Below are positions 17,300 to 25,903 of a DNA stretch of 64,000 nt, in pieces (position 1 is the stretch's first letter; each line of letters begins with the position of its first letter). The position numbers and the translations under genes were made by a program. The DNA is from Alicycliphilus denitrificans K601. Lineage in GTDB: Bacteria; Pseudomonadota; Gammaproteobacteria; Burkholderiales; Burkholderiaceae_C. The DNA is taken from contig NC_015422.1 in the NCBI RefSeq assembly GCF_000204645.1, forward strand, positions 124,001 through 188,000. The letters run 5' to 3'. A model generated the notes under the pieces. That model searched no databases. It saw only the letters and a program-made list of their open reading frames with translations, and was not told where the DNA came from.

Positions 17300-18292
17300 A
17301 TGCCCATCCGTCCCTCGCGGCCGCGCCGCGCCATGCTCGCCGGCCTGGCGCTGGGGGTCGGCGCCCTGCTTGCGCCCGCCGCCCAGGCCGCCGACGCCTG
17401 GCCCGCAAAGCCGATACAGCTCGTGATTCCCTACCCGCCCGGCGGCAGCGCCGACCTGCTGGGCCGGCCGCTGGCCGTGCAGCTGCAGCAGCAACTGGGC
17501 CAGCCCGTGGTGCTCGAATACAAGCCCGGCGCGGGCGGCACGCTGGCCACGCAGTACCTGGCGCGCGCCAAGCCCGACGGCTACACGGTGCTCATGGTGC
17601 TGGCCGCCCATGCGATCAACGACAGCCTGTACCCCAAGCTGCCCTACGACACGCGCAAGGACTTCGCGCCCGTGTCGCTGGTGGCCAACCTGCCCATGGT
17701 GGTGGCCGCCAGCGCCAAGCTGCAGGCCAGGAACATCCAGGAGCTGGTGCAGGCCGCCAAGGCGGCGCCCGGCAAGCTCACCTTCGGCTCGGCAGGCAAC
17801 GGCAACACCGGGCACCTGGCGGCCGAGTACTTCAGCAGCATCGCCGGCGTGAAAATGACGCATGTACCCTACAAGGGCAGCGCCGGCGTGGTCAACGCCA
17901 TGCTGGCCGGCGACATCGATCTGACCTTCGACAGCATCTCCACCTCCATGCCGCACATCCGCAGCGGCCGCATGCACGCGCTGGCCGTCACCAGCGCGCA
18001 GCGCTCGGCGCTGGCGCCCGAGGTGGCGACGGTGCAGGAGCAGGGCATACCCGGCTTCGAGGTGACGGGCTGGTACGCGCTCATCGCGCCGGCCGGCACG
18101 CCGCCCGATATCAGGCAGCGCCTCGCCCGGGAAATCGCCGCGGCCCTGCGCCAGCCCCAGCTGCAGTCGCAGCTGGCCGCCGGTGGCTACGAGCCCGTGG
18201 GCTCCACGCCCGAGGCGCTGCAGGCGCACATCGACAGCGAGATCGCCCGCTGGGCCGCCGTGGTCAAGTCCACCGGCGCCAAGGTGGACTGA
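17300..18292 (+). CDS. Bug/TctC-type solute-binding protein
   Basis: 330 residues. The signal peptide has a basic start with PRRAML and ends AAQA near residue 28; the mature part begins ADAWPAKPIQLVIPYPPGGSAD. Family motifs RAKPDGYTVL, HVPYKGSAGVVNAML, DLTFDSISTSMPH and VATVQEQG are present. The ATG at 17300 follows GGAGAGAG. It is the second Bug gene of this transcript, downstream of the ligase, and differs strongly from the first one, so it is not a recent tandem copy. Together with the ligase and thioesterase it forms a capture-and-activate cassette; the ligand is unknown. Confidence 0.88.
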   Translation: MPIRPSRPRRAMLAGLALGVGALLAPAAQAADAWPAKPIQLVIPYPPGGSADLLGRPLAVQLQQQLGQPVVLEYKPGAGGTLATQYLARAKPDGYTVLMVLAAHAINDSLYPKLPYDTRKDFAPVSLVANLPMVVAASAKLQARNIQELVQAAKAAPGKLTFGSAGNGNTGHLAAEYFSSIAGVKMTHVPYKGSAGVVNAMLAGDIDLTFDSISTSMPHIRSGRMHALAVTSAQRSALAPEVATVQEQGIPGFEVTGWYALIAPAGTPPDIRQRLAREIAAALRQPQLQSQLAAGGYEPVGSTPEALQAHIDSEIARWAAVVKSTGAKVD

Positions 18293-18304
18293 CAATCCCT
18301 CCCC

Positions 18305-18760
18305 ATGCAACACCATTCCATCGCCATCAACGACATCCCCCCGAGCCCCTTCGCCGGCGAGCCGCCCGACATGTTCTTCGGCTTGCCCATGGCCATGGCG
18401 CGCGCCATGGCGCTGCGCGGCGAGCGCATAGGCAACGACATGGCCCAGGTGCGCCTGGGTTTCCAGCCGGACCAGGCCAACAGCCGCGGCGACGTGCATG
18501 GTGGCTCGATCGCCACGCTGCTCGACTGCACCCTGGCGGCGGCCGTGCGCTCGCACGACCCTGCCGCCTATGGCGTGGCCACCATCGACCTGACGCTGCA
18601 CTTCGTGACCGCCGCCGGCGGCGACCTGATCGCCACCGCCCACTGCGAGCGGCGCGGCCGCTCCATCAGCTTCGCGCGCGGCGAGGTGCGCGCGGAGGAC
18701 GGTACCCTGGTGGCGCTGGCCACCGGAAGCTTCAAGCTGATCGCGCGCCGGCAGGACTGA
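18305..18760 (+). CDS. PaaI-family hotdog thioesterase
   Basis: 151 residues with a single hotdog fold. The signature NSRGDVHGGSIATLLDCTLA (about residues 59-78) contains the HGG turn and the acidic residue on the central helix used by PaaI/YbdB-type acyl-CoA thioesterases; the TIDLTLHFV strand follows. These enzymes hydrolyse CoA esters, often to rescue CoA from stalled intermediates of aromatic or fatty acid breakdown. It starts 12 bases after the upstream Bug gene and is the last gene of this rightward group, converging with the next leftward group 21 bases on. A GC-palindrome in that gap is too short to call a terminator with confidence. Confidence 0.85.
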   Translation: MQHHSIAINDIPPSPFAGEPPDMFFGLPMAMARAMALRGERIGNDMAQVRLGFQPDQANSRGDVHGGSIATLLDCTLAAAVRSHDPAAYGVATIDLTLHFVTAAGGDLIATAHCERRGRSISFARGEVRAEDGTLVALATGSFKLIARRQD

Positions 18761-18781
18761 AATAGGCCGCCGGCGGCGTTT

Positions 18782-19792
18782 TCAGGTCGGCTGCACGCCC
18801 GCCGCCTGCAGCAGGCGGCCCCAGATCGGCGCCTCCTGCGCCCACAGGCGGGCGAATTTCTCGGGCGTGTCGTCGTCCACGGGCACGAAGCCGGCGGCGA
18901 TGATGCGCGCCATGCCGTCGCGGCTGGCCACCGCCTGGTTGGCGGCCTCGGCCCACTGGCGGGCCACTTGCGCCGGCATGCCCTTGGGGCCGGCGATTGC
19001 CAGCCAGCCGACGAGGGCCAGCGCGTCCTGCGGGTAGCCGGCCTCGGCGAAGGTGGGCACGTCGGGCAGCAGGGGCACGCGGCGCGGGCCGGTCATCGCC
19101 AGCGCGCGCAGCTTGCCGGCATCGATGTGCGCCTTGAGCGACAGCAGGCTGCCCATGCCCATCTTGATCTGGCCGCCCAGCAGGTCCTGCACCATCGGCG
19201 CCTCGCCCTTGTAGGCCACGTGCGACATGTCGGCGCCCGCGATGTCGCTGAGCGTGGCGCAGGCGAGCTGGCCGTGCGAGCCTATGCCGTAGGAGCCGTA
19301 GGACAGCCTGCCCTTGTTGGCGCGGATCCAGGCCATGAACTCCTGCATGTTCCGGGCCGGCACGTCGGCCGAGACCACCAGGGCGATCGGCGCCAGGCAC
19401 ACGCGCACCAGCGGGGTGAGATCGGTCAGCGGGTCGTAGGCGGTCTTCTGGTAGAGGTATTTGTTGGTCAGCATGGTCGAGGTGGTGCCCAGCAGCGCCG
19501 TCATGCCGTCAGGCGCCGACTTGACCACCGCCTCGCCCGCGATCAGGCCGGCCGCGCCGGGCTTGTTGTCAACCACCACGGGCTGGCCGAAGCGCCTGGC
19601 CATGTGCTCGCCCAGTACGCGGGTGATGACGTCGGTGGCGCCGCCCGCGGCGAACGGCACCACCACCCGCACCGGGCGGGTGGCGAAGCCAGCCTGGGCC
19701 TGCGCGTGGAGCGGCCCGGCGGCCGCGGCGCCAGCCGCCATGGCCAGCAACTGGCGGCGGCTGCAGCGTGCAAGGGGGGTGTCGTGTGCCAT
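18782..19792 (-). CDS. Bug/TctC-type solute-binding protein with twin-arginine-like signal
   Basis: 336 residues. The leader carries CSRRQLLAMAAGAAAAG, a good match to a twin-arginine motif, and is cleaved probably after AQAQA; the mature start is FATRPVRVVVPFAAGGATD. Conserved later parts are SAPDGMTALLG, HVAYKGEAPMVQDLLGG and LLPDVPTFAEAG. The ATG at 19792 has the ribosome site GAGGAG 8 bases upstream; the longer in-frame start at 19831 has none. It is the last gene of a leftward transcript led by the ligase at 23.6 kb, lying 39 bases after another Bug gene. Ligand unknown. Confidence 0.87.
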   Translation of the reverse strand: MAHDTPLARCSRRQLLAMAAGAAAAGPLHAQAQAGFATRPVRVVVPFAAGGATDVITRVLGEHMARRFGQPVVVDNKPGAAGLIAGEAVVKSAPDGMTALLGTTSTMLTNKYLYQKTAYDPLTDLTPLVRVCLAPIALVVSADVPARNMQEFMAWIRANKGRLSYGSYGIGSHGQLACATLSDIAGADMSHVAYKGEAPMVQDLLGGQIKMGMGSLLSLKAHIDAGKLRALAMTGPRRVPLLPDVPTFAEAGYPQDALALVGWLAIAGPKGMPAQVARQWAEAANQAVASRDGMARIIAAGFVPVDDDTPEKFARLWAQEAPIWGRLLQAAGVQPT

Positions 19793-19831
19793 CGTTGTCT
19801 CCTCGTGTAGTTGTGTGTGGCGGCGGGTCAA

Positions 19832-20818
19832 TCAGTCCATGGAGATTCTGGCCGACTCTGCCACGCTCTTCCAGTGGGCGGCGTCCTTGTCGACCTGGGC
19901 CTTTAAGTCGTCGGGCAGCGAGCCCACGGCGATCAGGCCCATGTCCGTCAGGCGCTTGTTGAGCTCGGGCGACTTGACGATGGATGCCACCTCGGCGCCG
20001 AGCTTGTCCACGATGGCCTTGGGCGTGCTGGCCGGCACGAACATGCCGAACCAGCCGTTGGCCTCCAGCCCGGGGTAGCCGGACTCGGTCATGGTGGGCA
20101 CCTGCGGCAGGGCGGGGTGGCGCTGGGAGCCGGTGATGGCCAGGATGTTGACCTTGTCGGACTTGATGTGCGGGTAGGCGCCCGTGGCGTCGACGAAGGC
20201 CAGCGTCAGCTGCCCGCCCAGCAGGGCCGCCATCTCCGGCCCCGAGCCCTGGTAGGGGATGTGGGTGATGTCGATGCCGGCCTTCTGCTTGAAGCGTTCG
20301 CCGTTCATGTGCGACGAGGTGGCGTTGCCGTAGCTGCCGTAGTTGAGCGTGCCGGGCGCGGCCTTGGCTTTGTCCACGAACTGCTGCAGCGTGGTCACTC
20401 CCGAGCTGCGTGGCACCATGAGCAGGTCGGCCGACTTGGCGATCTGCGATACCGGTGCCAGGTCGCCGAGCTTGTAGGGCACCTTCTTGTACAGCGCCGG
20501 GATCTGCACGAGGGCGGTGATGCCCATGAGCACGGTGTAGCCGTCGCCGGGCGCCTTGGCCACGATGTCGTTGCCCAGGATGCCGCTGGCGCCGGGCTTG
20601 TTCTCGACGACCACGGGCTGGCCCAGGCGTTGCGACAGCTGCGTGCCGATCAGGCGCGCGATGGTGTCGGTGCCGCCGCCGGCGGGGTAGGGCACGATGA
20701 CGCGGATGGGCTTGCTCGGGTAGCTGTCCTGCGCCTGCGCGCCGCCCATGCCGCAGGCTGCGGCCAGTGCGATCAGGGGCAGGCATCGCGCCAGGGTCTT
20801 GCGCCGGGTGATTGCCAT
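19832..20818 (-). CDS. Bug/TctC-type solute-binding protein
   Basis: 328 residues. The leader MAITRRKTLARC resembles a twin-arginine motif, with cleavage expected after GGAQA; mature start SYPSKPIRVIVPYPAGGGTD. It keeps the motifs KAPGDGYTVLMG, HIPYQGSGPEMAALLGG, LAFVDATGAYPH and ALPQVPTMTESG. The ATG at 20818 follows AAGGAGA. It lies 32 bases after the acyl-CoA dehydrogenase gene and 39 before another Bug gene, so this leftward operon ends with two dissimilar receptors in tandem. That arrangement suggests two related substrates or a receptor plus a sensor; neither is shown by sequence. Confidence 0.87.
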   Translation of the reverse strand: MAITRRKTLARCLPLIALAAACGMGGAQAQDSYPSKPIRVIVPYPAGGGTDTIARLIGTQLSQRLGQPVVVENKPGASGILGNDIVAKAPGDGYTVLMGITALVQIPALYKKVPYKLGDLAPVSQIAKSADLLMVPRSSGVTTLQQFVDKAKAAPGTLNYGSYGNATSSHMNGERFKQKAGIDITHIPYQGSGPEMAALLGGQLTLAFVDATGAYPHIKSDKVNILAITGSQRHPALPQVPTMTESGYPGLEANGWFGMFVPASTPKAIVDKLGAEVASIVKSPELNKRLTDMGLIAVGSLPDDLKAQVDKDAAHWKSVAESARISMD

Positions 20819-20850
20819 GAGGGTGTCTCCTTGTGGTTGTGGTGCGGGGT

Positions 20851-22005
20851 TTACAGGGTGCGGGCGATGATCTCTTTCATGATCTCGTCGCTGCCGCCGT
20901 AGATGCGGCCGATGCGCGCATCGGTCCAGGCGCGGCCCACCTGGTATTCGGTCATGTAGCCGTAGCCGCCGTGCAGCTGCAGGAATTCGTCGAGCAGGCG
21001 GTTCTGCAGCGCCGTGGCGTTGAGCTTGACCATGGCGGCGCGCTCGGGCGTGAGCTGGCGCTGCATGTGCAGCCGCATGCAGTCGTCCACGAACACGCGC
21101 AGCATGGTGGCCTGGGCCTTGGCCTCGGCGAGCTTGAAGCGCGTGTTCTGGAACTCGAACACCGTCTGGCCGAAGGCCTTGCGCTCGCGCGTGTAGTCCA
21201 CGGTCTTCTGCAGGAAGGCCTCGATGGAGGCGGCGGCGCGCACGGCGACCACCAGACGCTCCTGCGCCAGCTCCTTCATCAGGTATTTGAAGCCCATGTT
21301 CTCCTCGCCCAGCAGGTTGCCCACGGGTACCTTGACGTTGTCGAAGAACAGCTCGGAGGTGTCCTGCGCCATCAGGCCGATCTTCTCCAGCTTGCGGCCC
21401 TTGCTGAAGCCCGGCGTGCCCTCCTCCACCACGATCAGCGATACGCCCTTGGCGCCCAGTTCGGGGTTGGTTTTGGCGACGACGATGACGATCTCGCTGT
21501 TGATGCCGTTGGTGATGAAGGTCTTGCTGCCGTTGAGAATGTAGTGGTCGCCCTCGCTGTCCTTCACCAATCTGGCCGTGGTACGCACCGACTTCAGGTC
21601 GCTGCCCGCGCCGGGCTCGGTCATGGCGATGGCGCCGATCAGCTCGCCCGCGGCCATGCGCGGTAGCCAGCGGTCCTTCTGCCCGGTGCTGCCGTAGGCG
21701 TGGATGTAGGGCGCGACGATGTCCGAGTGCAGCGGAAAGCCCAGGCCGCTGGCGCCGGTGCGCGCAACTTCCTCGATCAGGATGGCCGCGTGGCCGAAGT
21801 CGCCGCCGCCGCCGTAGGGCTCGGGCAGCATGGTGTTGAGCAGGCCCTCGCGCCCGGCCTTGCGCCAGACTTCCTTGGGCACGATGCCGTCGCGCTCCCA
21901 CTGGGCGTGGAAGGGCACGATTTCCTTGTCGAAGAAGCGCCGCGCCTGCTCGCGGAATTGTTCATGGTCCTCGCGGTAGATGGTGCGCTGGATCAGGTCT
22001 TGCAT
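20851..22005 (-). CDS. acyl-CoA dehydrogenase
   Basis: 384 residues, a full-length FAD-dependent acyl-CoA dehydrogenase that would introduce a 2,3-double bond and pass electrons to ETF. FAD/substrate motifs AMTEPGAGSDL (about 127-137), TFITNG (about 162), the RKAFGQ flavin-contact motif and terminal IYGGSDEIMKEII are present. At the usual MCAD base position (YEGT) there is YGGS, while Glu249 in AQERL matches the base position of long-chain/isovaleryl-type enzymes, so the active site is complete in that form. The start at 22005 overlaps nothing. It follows the acyl-CoA ligase gene on the same strand and is paralogous to the dehydrogenase at 31.5-32.7 kb. Substrate unknown. Confidence 0.92.
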   Translation of the reverse strand: MQDLIQRTIYREDHEQFREQARRFFDKEIVPFHAQWERDGIVPKEVWRKAGREGLLNTMLPEPYGGGGDFGHAAILIEEVARTGASGLGFPLHSDIVAPYIHAYGSTGQKDRWLPRMAAGELIGAIAMTEPGAGSDLKSVRTTARLVKDSEGDHYILNGSKTFITNGINSEIVIVVAKTNPELGAKGVSLIVVEEGTPGFSKGRKLEKIGLMAQDTSELFFDNVKVPVGNLLGEENMGFKYLMKELAQERLVVAVRAAASIEAFLQKTVDYTRERKAFGQTVFEFQNTRFKLAEAKAQATMLRVFVDDCMRLHMQRQLTPERAAMVKLNATALQNRLLDEFLQLHGGYGYMTEYQVGRAWTDARIGRIYGGSDEIMKEIIARTL

Positions 22006-22033
22006 GGCTGTTGAATTCCCAAGGTTTGTGAAT

Positions 22034-22084
22034 GAAATATGGCTCCATGGCTTATGGGGTAAGCGGTAGCAGCTACTTTTTTAT
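22034..22084 (-). repeat. dispersed intergenic hairpin repeat, copy 4
   Basis: Read on the minus strand: GTAGCTGCTACCGCTTACCCCATAAGCCATGGAGCC, a full copy. It occupies the 75-base gap between the ligase gene and the acyl-CoA dehydrogenase gene and touches the ligase stop codon. Confidence 0.65.
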
Positions 22085-23628
22085 GAGTCCCGCAGGGCGA
22101 ATCCGGCCTGCGGTTGCTCGCGGAACCGCTCCTTGAGCTGGCGCCGCAGCAGCTTGCCGGTCTCCAGGCGCGGCAGCGCATCGACGAACACCATGCGCTG
22201 CGGCAGCTTGAGCCGGGCCAGCACCTCGGCGGCCCGCGCGGCGATGGCGCGCGCCGTTTCCGGCGTGGCCTCCTGGCCCGGGTGCAGCACCACGGCCGCT
22301 AGCGGCACCTCGCCGAAGTCGGGGTGGGGCACGCCGACCACGGCCACCTCCTGCACGCCGGGGTGGCGGGCCAGGGCGTTTTCTATCTCCTGCGGGTAGA
22401 GGTTGACGCCGCCCGAGAGGATCAGGTCGGCGCGCCGGTCGCTCAGGAAGAGGTAGCCCTCGGCGTCCACGTGGCCGATGTCGCCGTACGTGACCCAGCC
22501 GCGGTCGTTGATGGCCTGGCGCGTCTTCTCGGGGTCGTTCAGGTAGGTGAACTGCCCGCCGCCCGAGAAATACACCTGGCCGATCTCGCCCGCGGGCAGT
22601 TCCCGGCCCTCGTCGTCCACGATGTGCAGCCGGCCCGTGGTGGGCCGGCCCACCGAGCCGGGGCGCAGGCGCCACTCGGTCGAATCGATCATGGTCGTGC
22701 CGCAGCCCTCCGAGCCGGCGTAGTACTCCATCAGAATGTCACCCCACCAGTCGAGCATGGCGCGTTTGACATCCACCGGGCAGGGCGCGGCGGCGTGGAT
22801 GGCCATGTGGTGGCTCGACAGGTCGTGGCGCTGGCGCACTTGCGCGGGCAGCTTGAGCAGGCGGCCGAACATGGTGGGCACCCACTGGCTGTGGGTGACG
22901 CGGTAGCGCTCTATGAGCGCCAGGGCGTTTTCCGCGTCGAAGCGCTCCATGATCACGGCCCGCCCGCCGAGCTCGAGCGCGCGCAGCGTGTAGCGCAGCG
23001 GCGCGGCGTGGTACAGCGGCGCGGGCGAGAGGTACACCGTGTCCTCGCCCATGCCCAGGAGGCGGGCGGTGCCCACGGCCTCGGGGTCGGCCTGGCCGCG
23101 CAGCTCGGCGGGCCACAGGGCCTTGAGCACGCCCTTGGGCCGGCCCGTGGTGCCGGAGGAATACAGCAGGTCGCGCCCCAGCGGCCGGTCGGCGAAGTCC
23201 ACCGGCGGGCCCTGCAGCGCCGCCAGCGCCGCGTGCAGCGACGGGGCCTGCGGCCGGGCCTCGTCCACGGTCCAGCAGGGCAGGCCGATGCCCTGGAGCT
23301 GGGACAGCGTCTTGTCGGATGCCACCACCAGGCGCGCGCCGCTGTCGCCCACGATGTAGGCCACCTCGTCCGCCGTCAGGTGGGTGCTGAGCACGGCCGC
23401 ATACAGGCCCGCCTGGCGCGCGGCCAGCACCAGGGCCAGGATCTCGACGCGGTTCTCCAGCAACACCGCGAAGCGCTCGCCTGTCTGCAGCCCCTGGGCC
23501 GCGAGCCACTGCGCCGTCTGCTGCGCCATCTGCGCCAGCGCGCCGGCGGTGTAGCTGCGGCCCTGGTCGGCCATGAACACCACCACCCGTTCGGGGGCCG
23601 CCTGTGCGCGGCCAAAGAAATCCTGCAT
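22081..23628 (-). CDS. acyl-CoA synthetase (AMP-binding, ANL superfamily)
   Basis: 515 residues. The adenylation P-loop YSSGTTGRPKG lies near residue 154, the A5 region YYAGSEG near 303, the hinge region around SDRRADLILSGGVNLYPQE near 395-413, and the catalytic lysine in LETGKLLRRQ near 489. It is clearly paralogous to the ligase at 32.7-34.3 kb (shared stretches such as YGDIGHVD-EGYL and GGVN-YPQE). I take the ATG at 23628, after AGGTGACAGG; the open frame continues upstream but enters AT-rich non-coding sequence. It heads the leftward operon ligase - dehydrogenase - Bug - Bug, and faces the thiolase operon across a 205-base divergent region. It should activate the acid that the dehydrogenase then oxidises. 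Confidence 0.9.
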   Translation of the reverse strand: MQDFFGRAQAAPERVVVFMADQGRSYTAGALAQMAQQTAQWLAAQGLQTGERFAVLLENRVEILALVLAARQAGLYAAVLSTHLTADEVAYIVGDSGARLVVASDKTLSQLQGIGLPCWTVDEARPQAPSLHAALAALQGPPVDFADRPLGRDLLYSSGTTGRPKGVLKALWPAELRGQADPEAVGTARLLGMGEDTVYLSPAPLYHAAPLRYTLRALELGGRAVIMERFDAENALALIERYRVTHSQWVPTMFGRLLKLPAQVRQRHDLSSHHMAIHAAAPCPVDVKRAMLDWWGDILMEYYAGSEGCGTTMIDSTEWRLRPGSVGRPTTGRLHIVDDEGRELPAGEIGQVYFSGGGQFTYLNDPEKTRQAINDRGWVTYGDIGHVDAEGYLFLSDRRADLILSGGVNLYPQEIENALARHPGVQEVAVVGVPHPDFGEVPLAAVVLHPGQEATPETARAIAARAAEVLARLKLPQRMVFVDALPRLETGKLLRRQLKERFREQPQAGFALRDS

Positions 23629-23833
23629 GCCTGTCACCTGTGGTCTCCAGGCGCACCGCCAGGGGCGATGTGCCTTCAAATGCGAAACGCAAGTCTCATA
23701 AAACAATTTGATTGGATGATTTTTTCAGGCGTGAGTCCCATTAAACATAGGGTAAACGCGGTATTCAGCACAAACTAACGCGTAAAAAATTCTTTTAATG
23801 GATCATAAGTTTCAGAAAACACATGGAGTGAAC

Positions 23834-25012
23834 ATGAAAAATCCCGTCATCGTCGATGCCATCCGCAGCCCCATGGCCCGGGCCAAGCCCGATGGCGCGC
23901 TGGCCCAGCTGCACCCCGTGGACCTGCTCTCGCAGGTGCTGCAGCAGCTGGTGGAACGTAACAAGATCGATCCCGGCAGCGTGGACGACGTGATCTGCGG
24001 CTGCGTGAGCCAGTCCGGCGAGCAGGCCAACACCCCCGGGCGCCTGGCCTGGCTGGCCGCGGGCCTGCCCATGCACGTGCCCTCCACCACCATCGACCGC
24101 AAGTGCGGGTCGAGCCAGCAGGCCGTGCACTTCGCGGCCCAGGCCATCATGGCCGGCGTGCAGGACATCGTCATCGCCTGCGGCGTGGAGTCGATGAGCC
24201 GCGTGCCCATGGGCAGCTCGCGCATGGGCAAGAACACCACCGGCGCGCGCTTCGATGCGCTCTACGCGCCCGGCCTGGTGGGCCAGGGCGTGTCGGCCGA
24301 CCTCGTCGCCGCCAAGTGGGGCCTGGGCCGCACCGAGCTCGACGCGTATGCGGCGCGCTCGCACCAGCGCGCCCATGCGGCGCAGGCGGGCGGCGGCTTC
24401 GCGCGCGAGATCGTGGGCATGGACACGCCCGCCGGCCGCGTGGCGCAGGACGAGACGATCCGCGCCGGCACCACGGTGGAAAAGCTCGCCGGCCTCAAGG
24501 CCGTGTTCGAGACAGAGGAGCTGTCGGCGCGCTTTCCGCAGATCCAGTGGAACACCACGGCGGGCAACGCCTCGCAGATGACCGACGGCGCGGCCGCCAT
24601 GCTGATCATGAGCGAGGAGCGTGCGCTGCAGCTCGGCCTGACCCCGCGCGCGCGCTTCGTGGCCTTCGACGTGGTGGGCGACGACCCGCTGTACATGCTC
24701 ACCGCCCCCATCCCCGCCACCCAGCGCGTGCTGGCCAAGGCGCGCATGAAGCTCGACGACATCCACCACTACGAGATCAACGAGGCCTTCGCCTCGGTGC
24801 CCATGGCCTGGCAGAAGGAGCTAAAGGCCGACGGCGAGCGCCTGAACCCGCGCGGCGGCGCCATCGCCCTGGGCCACCCGCTGGGCGCCTCGGGCATCCG
24901 CCTGATGACCACGATGCTGCACGCCCTGGAGGACAGCGGCCAGCGCTACGGCCTGCAGTCCATGTGCGAGGCCGGCGGCATGGCCAACGCCACCATCATC
25001 GAACGACTTTGA
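23834..25012 (+). CDS. acetyl-CoA acetyltransferase family thiolase
   Basis: 392 residues. All thiolase catalytic elements are in place: nucleophile Cys91 in DRKCGSSQQA, the NAGNASQMTDGAA loop, the NEAF motif, His in GHPLGASG (about 348) and the second cysteine Cys378 in MCEAGGMA. The last motif has EAGG in place of the usual GGG, a mild variation. It would cleave a 3-oxoacyl-CoA to acetyl-CoA (or propionyl-CoA). The ATG at 23834 is chosen because GGAG lies 6 bases upstream; the in-frame ATG at 23798 has no such site. It heads the rightward group with an HSD10-like SDR, a Bug protein and a dienoyl-CoA reductase-like SDR, which supports beta-oxidation of a particular acyl group. Confidence 0.92.
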   Translation: MKNPVIVDAIRSPMARAKPDGALAQLHPVDLLSQVLQQLVERNKIDPGSVDDVICGCVSQSGEQANTPGRLAWLAAGLPMHVPSTTIDRKCGSSQQAVHFAAQAIMAGVQDIVIACGVESMSRVPMGSSRMGKNTTGARFDALYAPGLVGQGVSADLVAAKWGLGRTELDAYAARSHQRAHAAQAGGGFAREIVGMDTPAGRVAQDETIRAGTTVEKLAGLKAVFETEELSARFPQIQWNTTAGNASQMTDGAAAMLIMSEERALQLGLTPRARFVAFDVVGDDPLYMLTAPIPATQRVLAKARMKLDDIHHYEINEAFASVPMAWQKELKADGERLNPRGGAIALGHPLGASGIRLMTTMLHALEDSGQRYGLQSMCEAGGMANATIIERL

Positions 25013-25060
25013 TTTTGATAGCTGCCAGCGCTTGATGGGTAAGCGATACAGGCAAAAAGG
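25011..25060 (+). repeat. dispersed intergenic hairpin repeat, copy 5
   Basis: gatagctgccagcgcttgatgggtaagcgat is one of the best copies; the CGCTT/AAGCG arms can pair. It starts at the thiolase stop codon and ends at the ribosome site of the following SDR gene, so it lies inside an operon. Confidence 0.75.
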
Positions 25061-25067
25061 AGCAAAA

Positions 25068-25835
25068 ATGAAACTGCAACAAGGAATGACCGCCCTGGTC
25101 ACCGGCGGCGTCTCGGGCCTGGGCGAGGCCTCGGCCATCGCGCTGCTCGAGCGCGGCCTTCAAGTGGTCGCCGTGGACCTGAACGACGAGCGCGGCCAGG
25201 CCATGGAAAAGCAATACGCCGGCCGCCTGCGCTACGTGAAGGCCGACGTCTCCGACGAGGCCCAGATGCAGCAGGCCATCGCGGCGGCCGAGGCCTTCGG
25301 CAACTTCCGCGCGCTGGTGCACTGCGCCGGCATCGGCGGGCCCGTGCGCCTGGTCGAGAAGGACGGCAGCCCCGGCTCGCTGGAGAAGTACGTGAACATC
25401 ATCCGCGTGAACCAGATCGGCACCTTCAATACGCTGCGCCTGGCCGCCGCGAGCATGGCCAGGAACGAGCCCGTCGATGGCGAGCGCGGCGCCTGCGTGC
25501 TCACCGCCTCGGTGGCGGGCTACGAGGGGCAGATCGGCCAGATACCCTACGCCTCGTCCAAGGCCGGCGTGATCGGCATGACCATCGTCGCGGCGCGCGA
25601 CCTGGCGTCCAAGTTCATCCGCGTGTGCACCATCGCGCCGGGCCTGTTCGACACGCCCATCCTGGCCAAGCTGCCCGAGAACGTGCGCCAGTCGCTGGCC
25701 GCCTCCGTGCCCCATCCGGCGCGCCTGGGCCACCCTGCGGAATACGCGATGACCGCGCTGCACATCCTGGAGAACCCCATGCTCAACGGCGAGACCATCC
25801 GCCTGGATGGCGCCATCCGCATGCAGCCACGGTGA
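25068..25835 (+). CDS. short-chain dehydrogenase, 3-hydroxyacyl-CoA dehydrogenase type 2 (HSD10)-like
   Basis: 255 residues. The glycine-rich NAD site is TGGVSGLGEA (about 12-21); Asp37 after the second strand (VAVDLND) favours NAD over NADP. The catalytic pair is Tyr161-x3-Lys165 in YASSKAG. The insert after NHAG-like VHCAGIGGPVRLVEKDG and the tail PHPARLGHPAEYA with the ending LNGETIRLDGAIRMQPR are typical of HSD10-type 3-hydroxyacyl-CoA dehydrogenases. The start at 25068 follows AAGGAG. It lies between a thiolase and a Bug gene, so it would oxidise the 3-hydroxyacyl-CoA that the thiolase then cleaves. Substrate chain or branching is unknown. Confidence 0.88.
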   Translation: MKLQQGMTALVTGGVSGLGEASAIALLERGLQVVAVDLNDERGQAMEKQYAGRLRYVKADVSDEAQMQQAIAAAEAFGNFRALVHCAGIGGPVRLVEKDGSPGSLEKYVNIIRVNQIGTFNTLRLAAASMARNEPVDGERGACVLTASVAGYEGQIGQIPYASSKAGVIGMTIVAARDLASKFIRVCTIAPGLFDTPILAKLPENVRQSLAASVPHPARLGHPAEYAMTALHILENPMLNGETIRLDGAIRMQPR

Positions 25836-25887
25836 AATTGGCCCTCAGCGCCCATGGACAGGGCGCAAGCAGCTCTCTTTTAGATAG
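25834..25887 (-). repeat. dispersed intergenic hairpin repeat, copy 6
   Basis: Minus-strand reading AGAGCTGCTTGCGCCCTGTCCATGGGCGCTGAGGGCC is a complete copy in which both arms changed together (GCGCCC/GGGCGC), so the hairpin is conserved while its sequence differs. It begins at the SDR stop codon and precedes the Bug gene. Confidence 0.7.
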
Positions 25888-25903
25888 TACATTGGAGACA
25901 ACC

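Noticed and set aside
18764..18781. Terminator between the thioesterase and the convergent Bug gene
   Set aside because: GCCGCCGGCGGC followed by GTTTT leaves almost no loop, giving a stem of about four pairs; not convincing.
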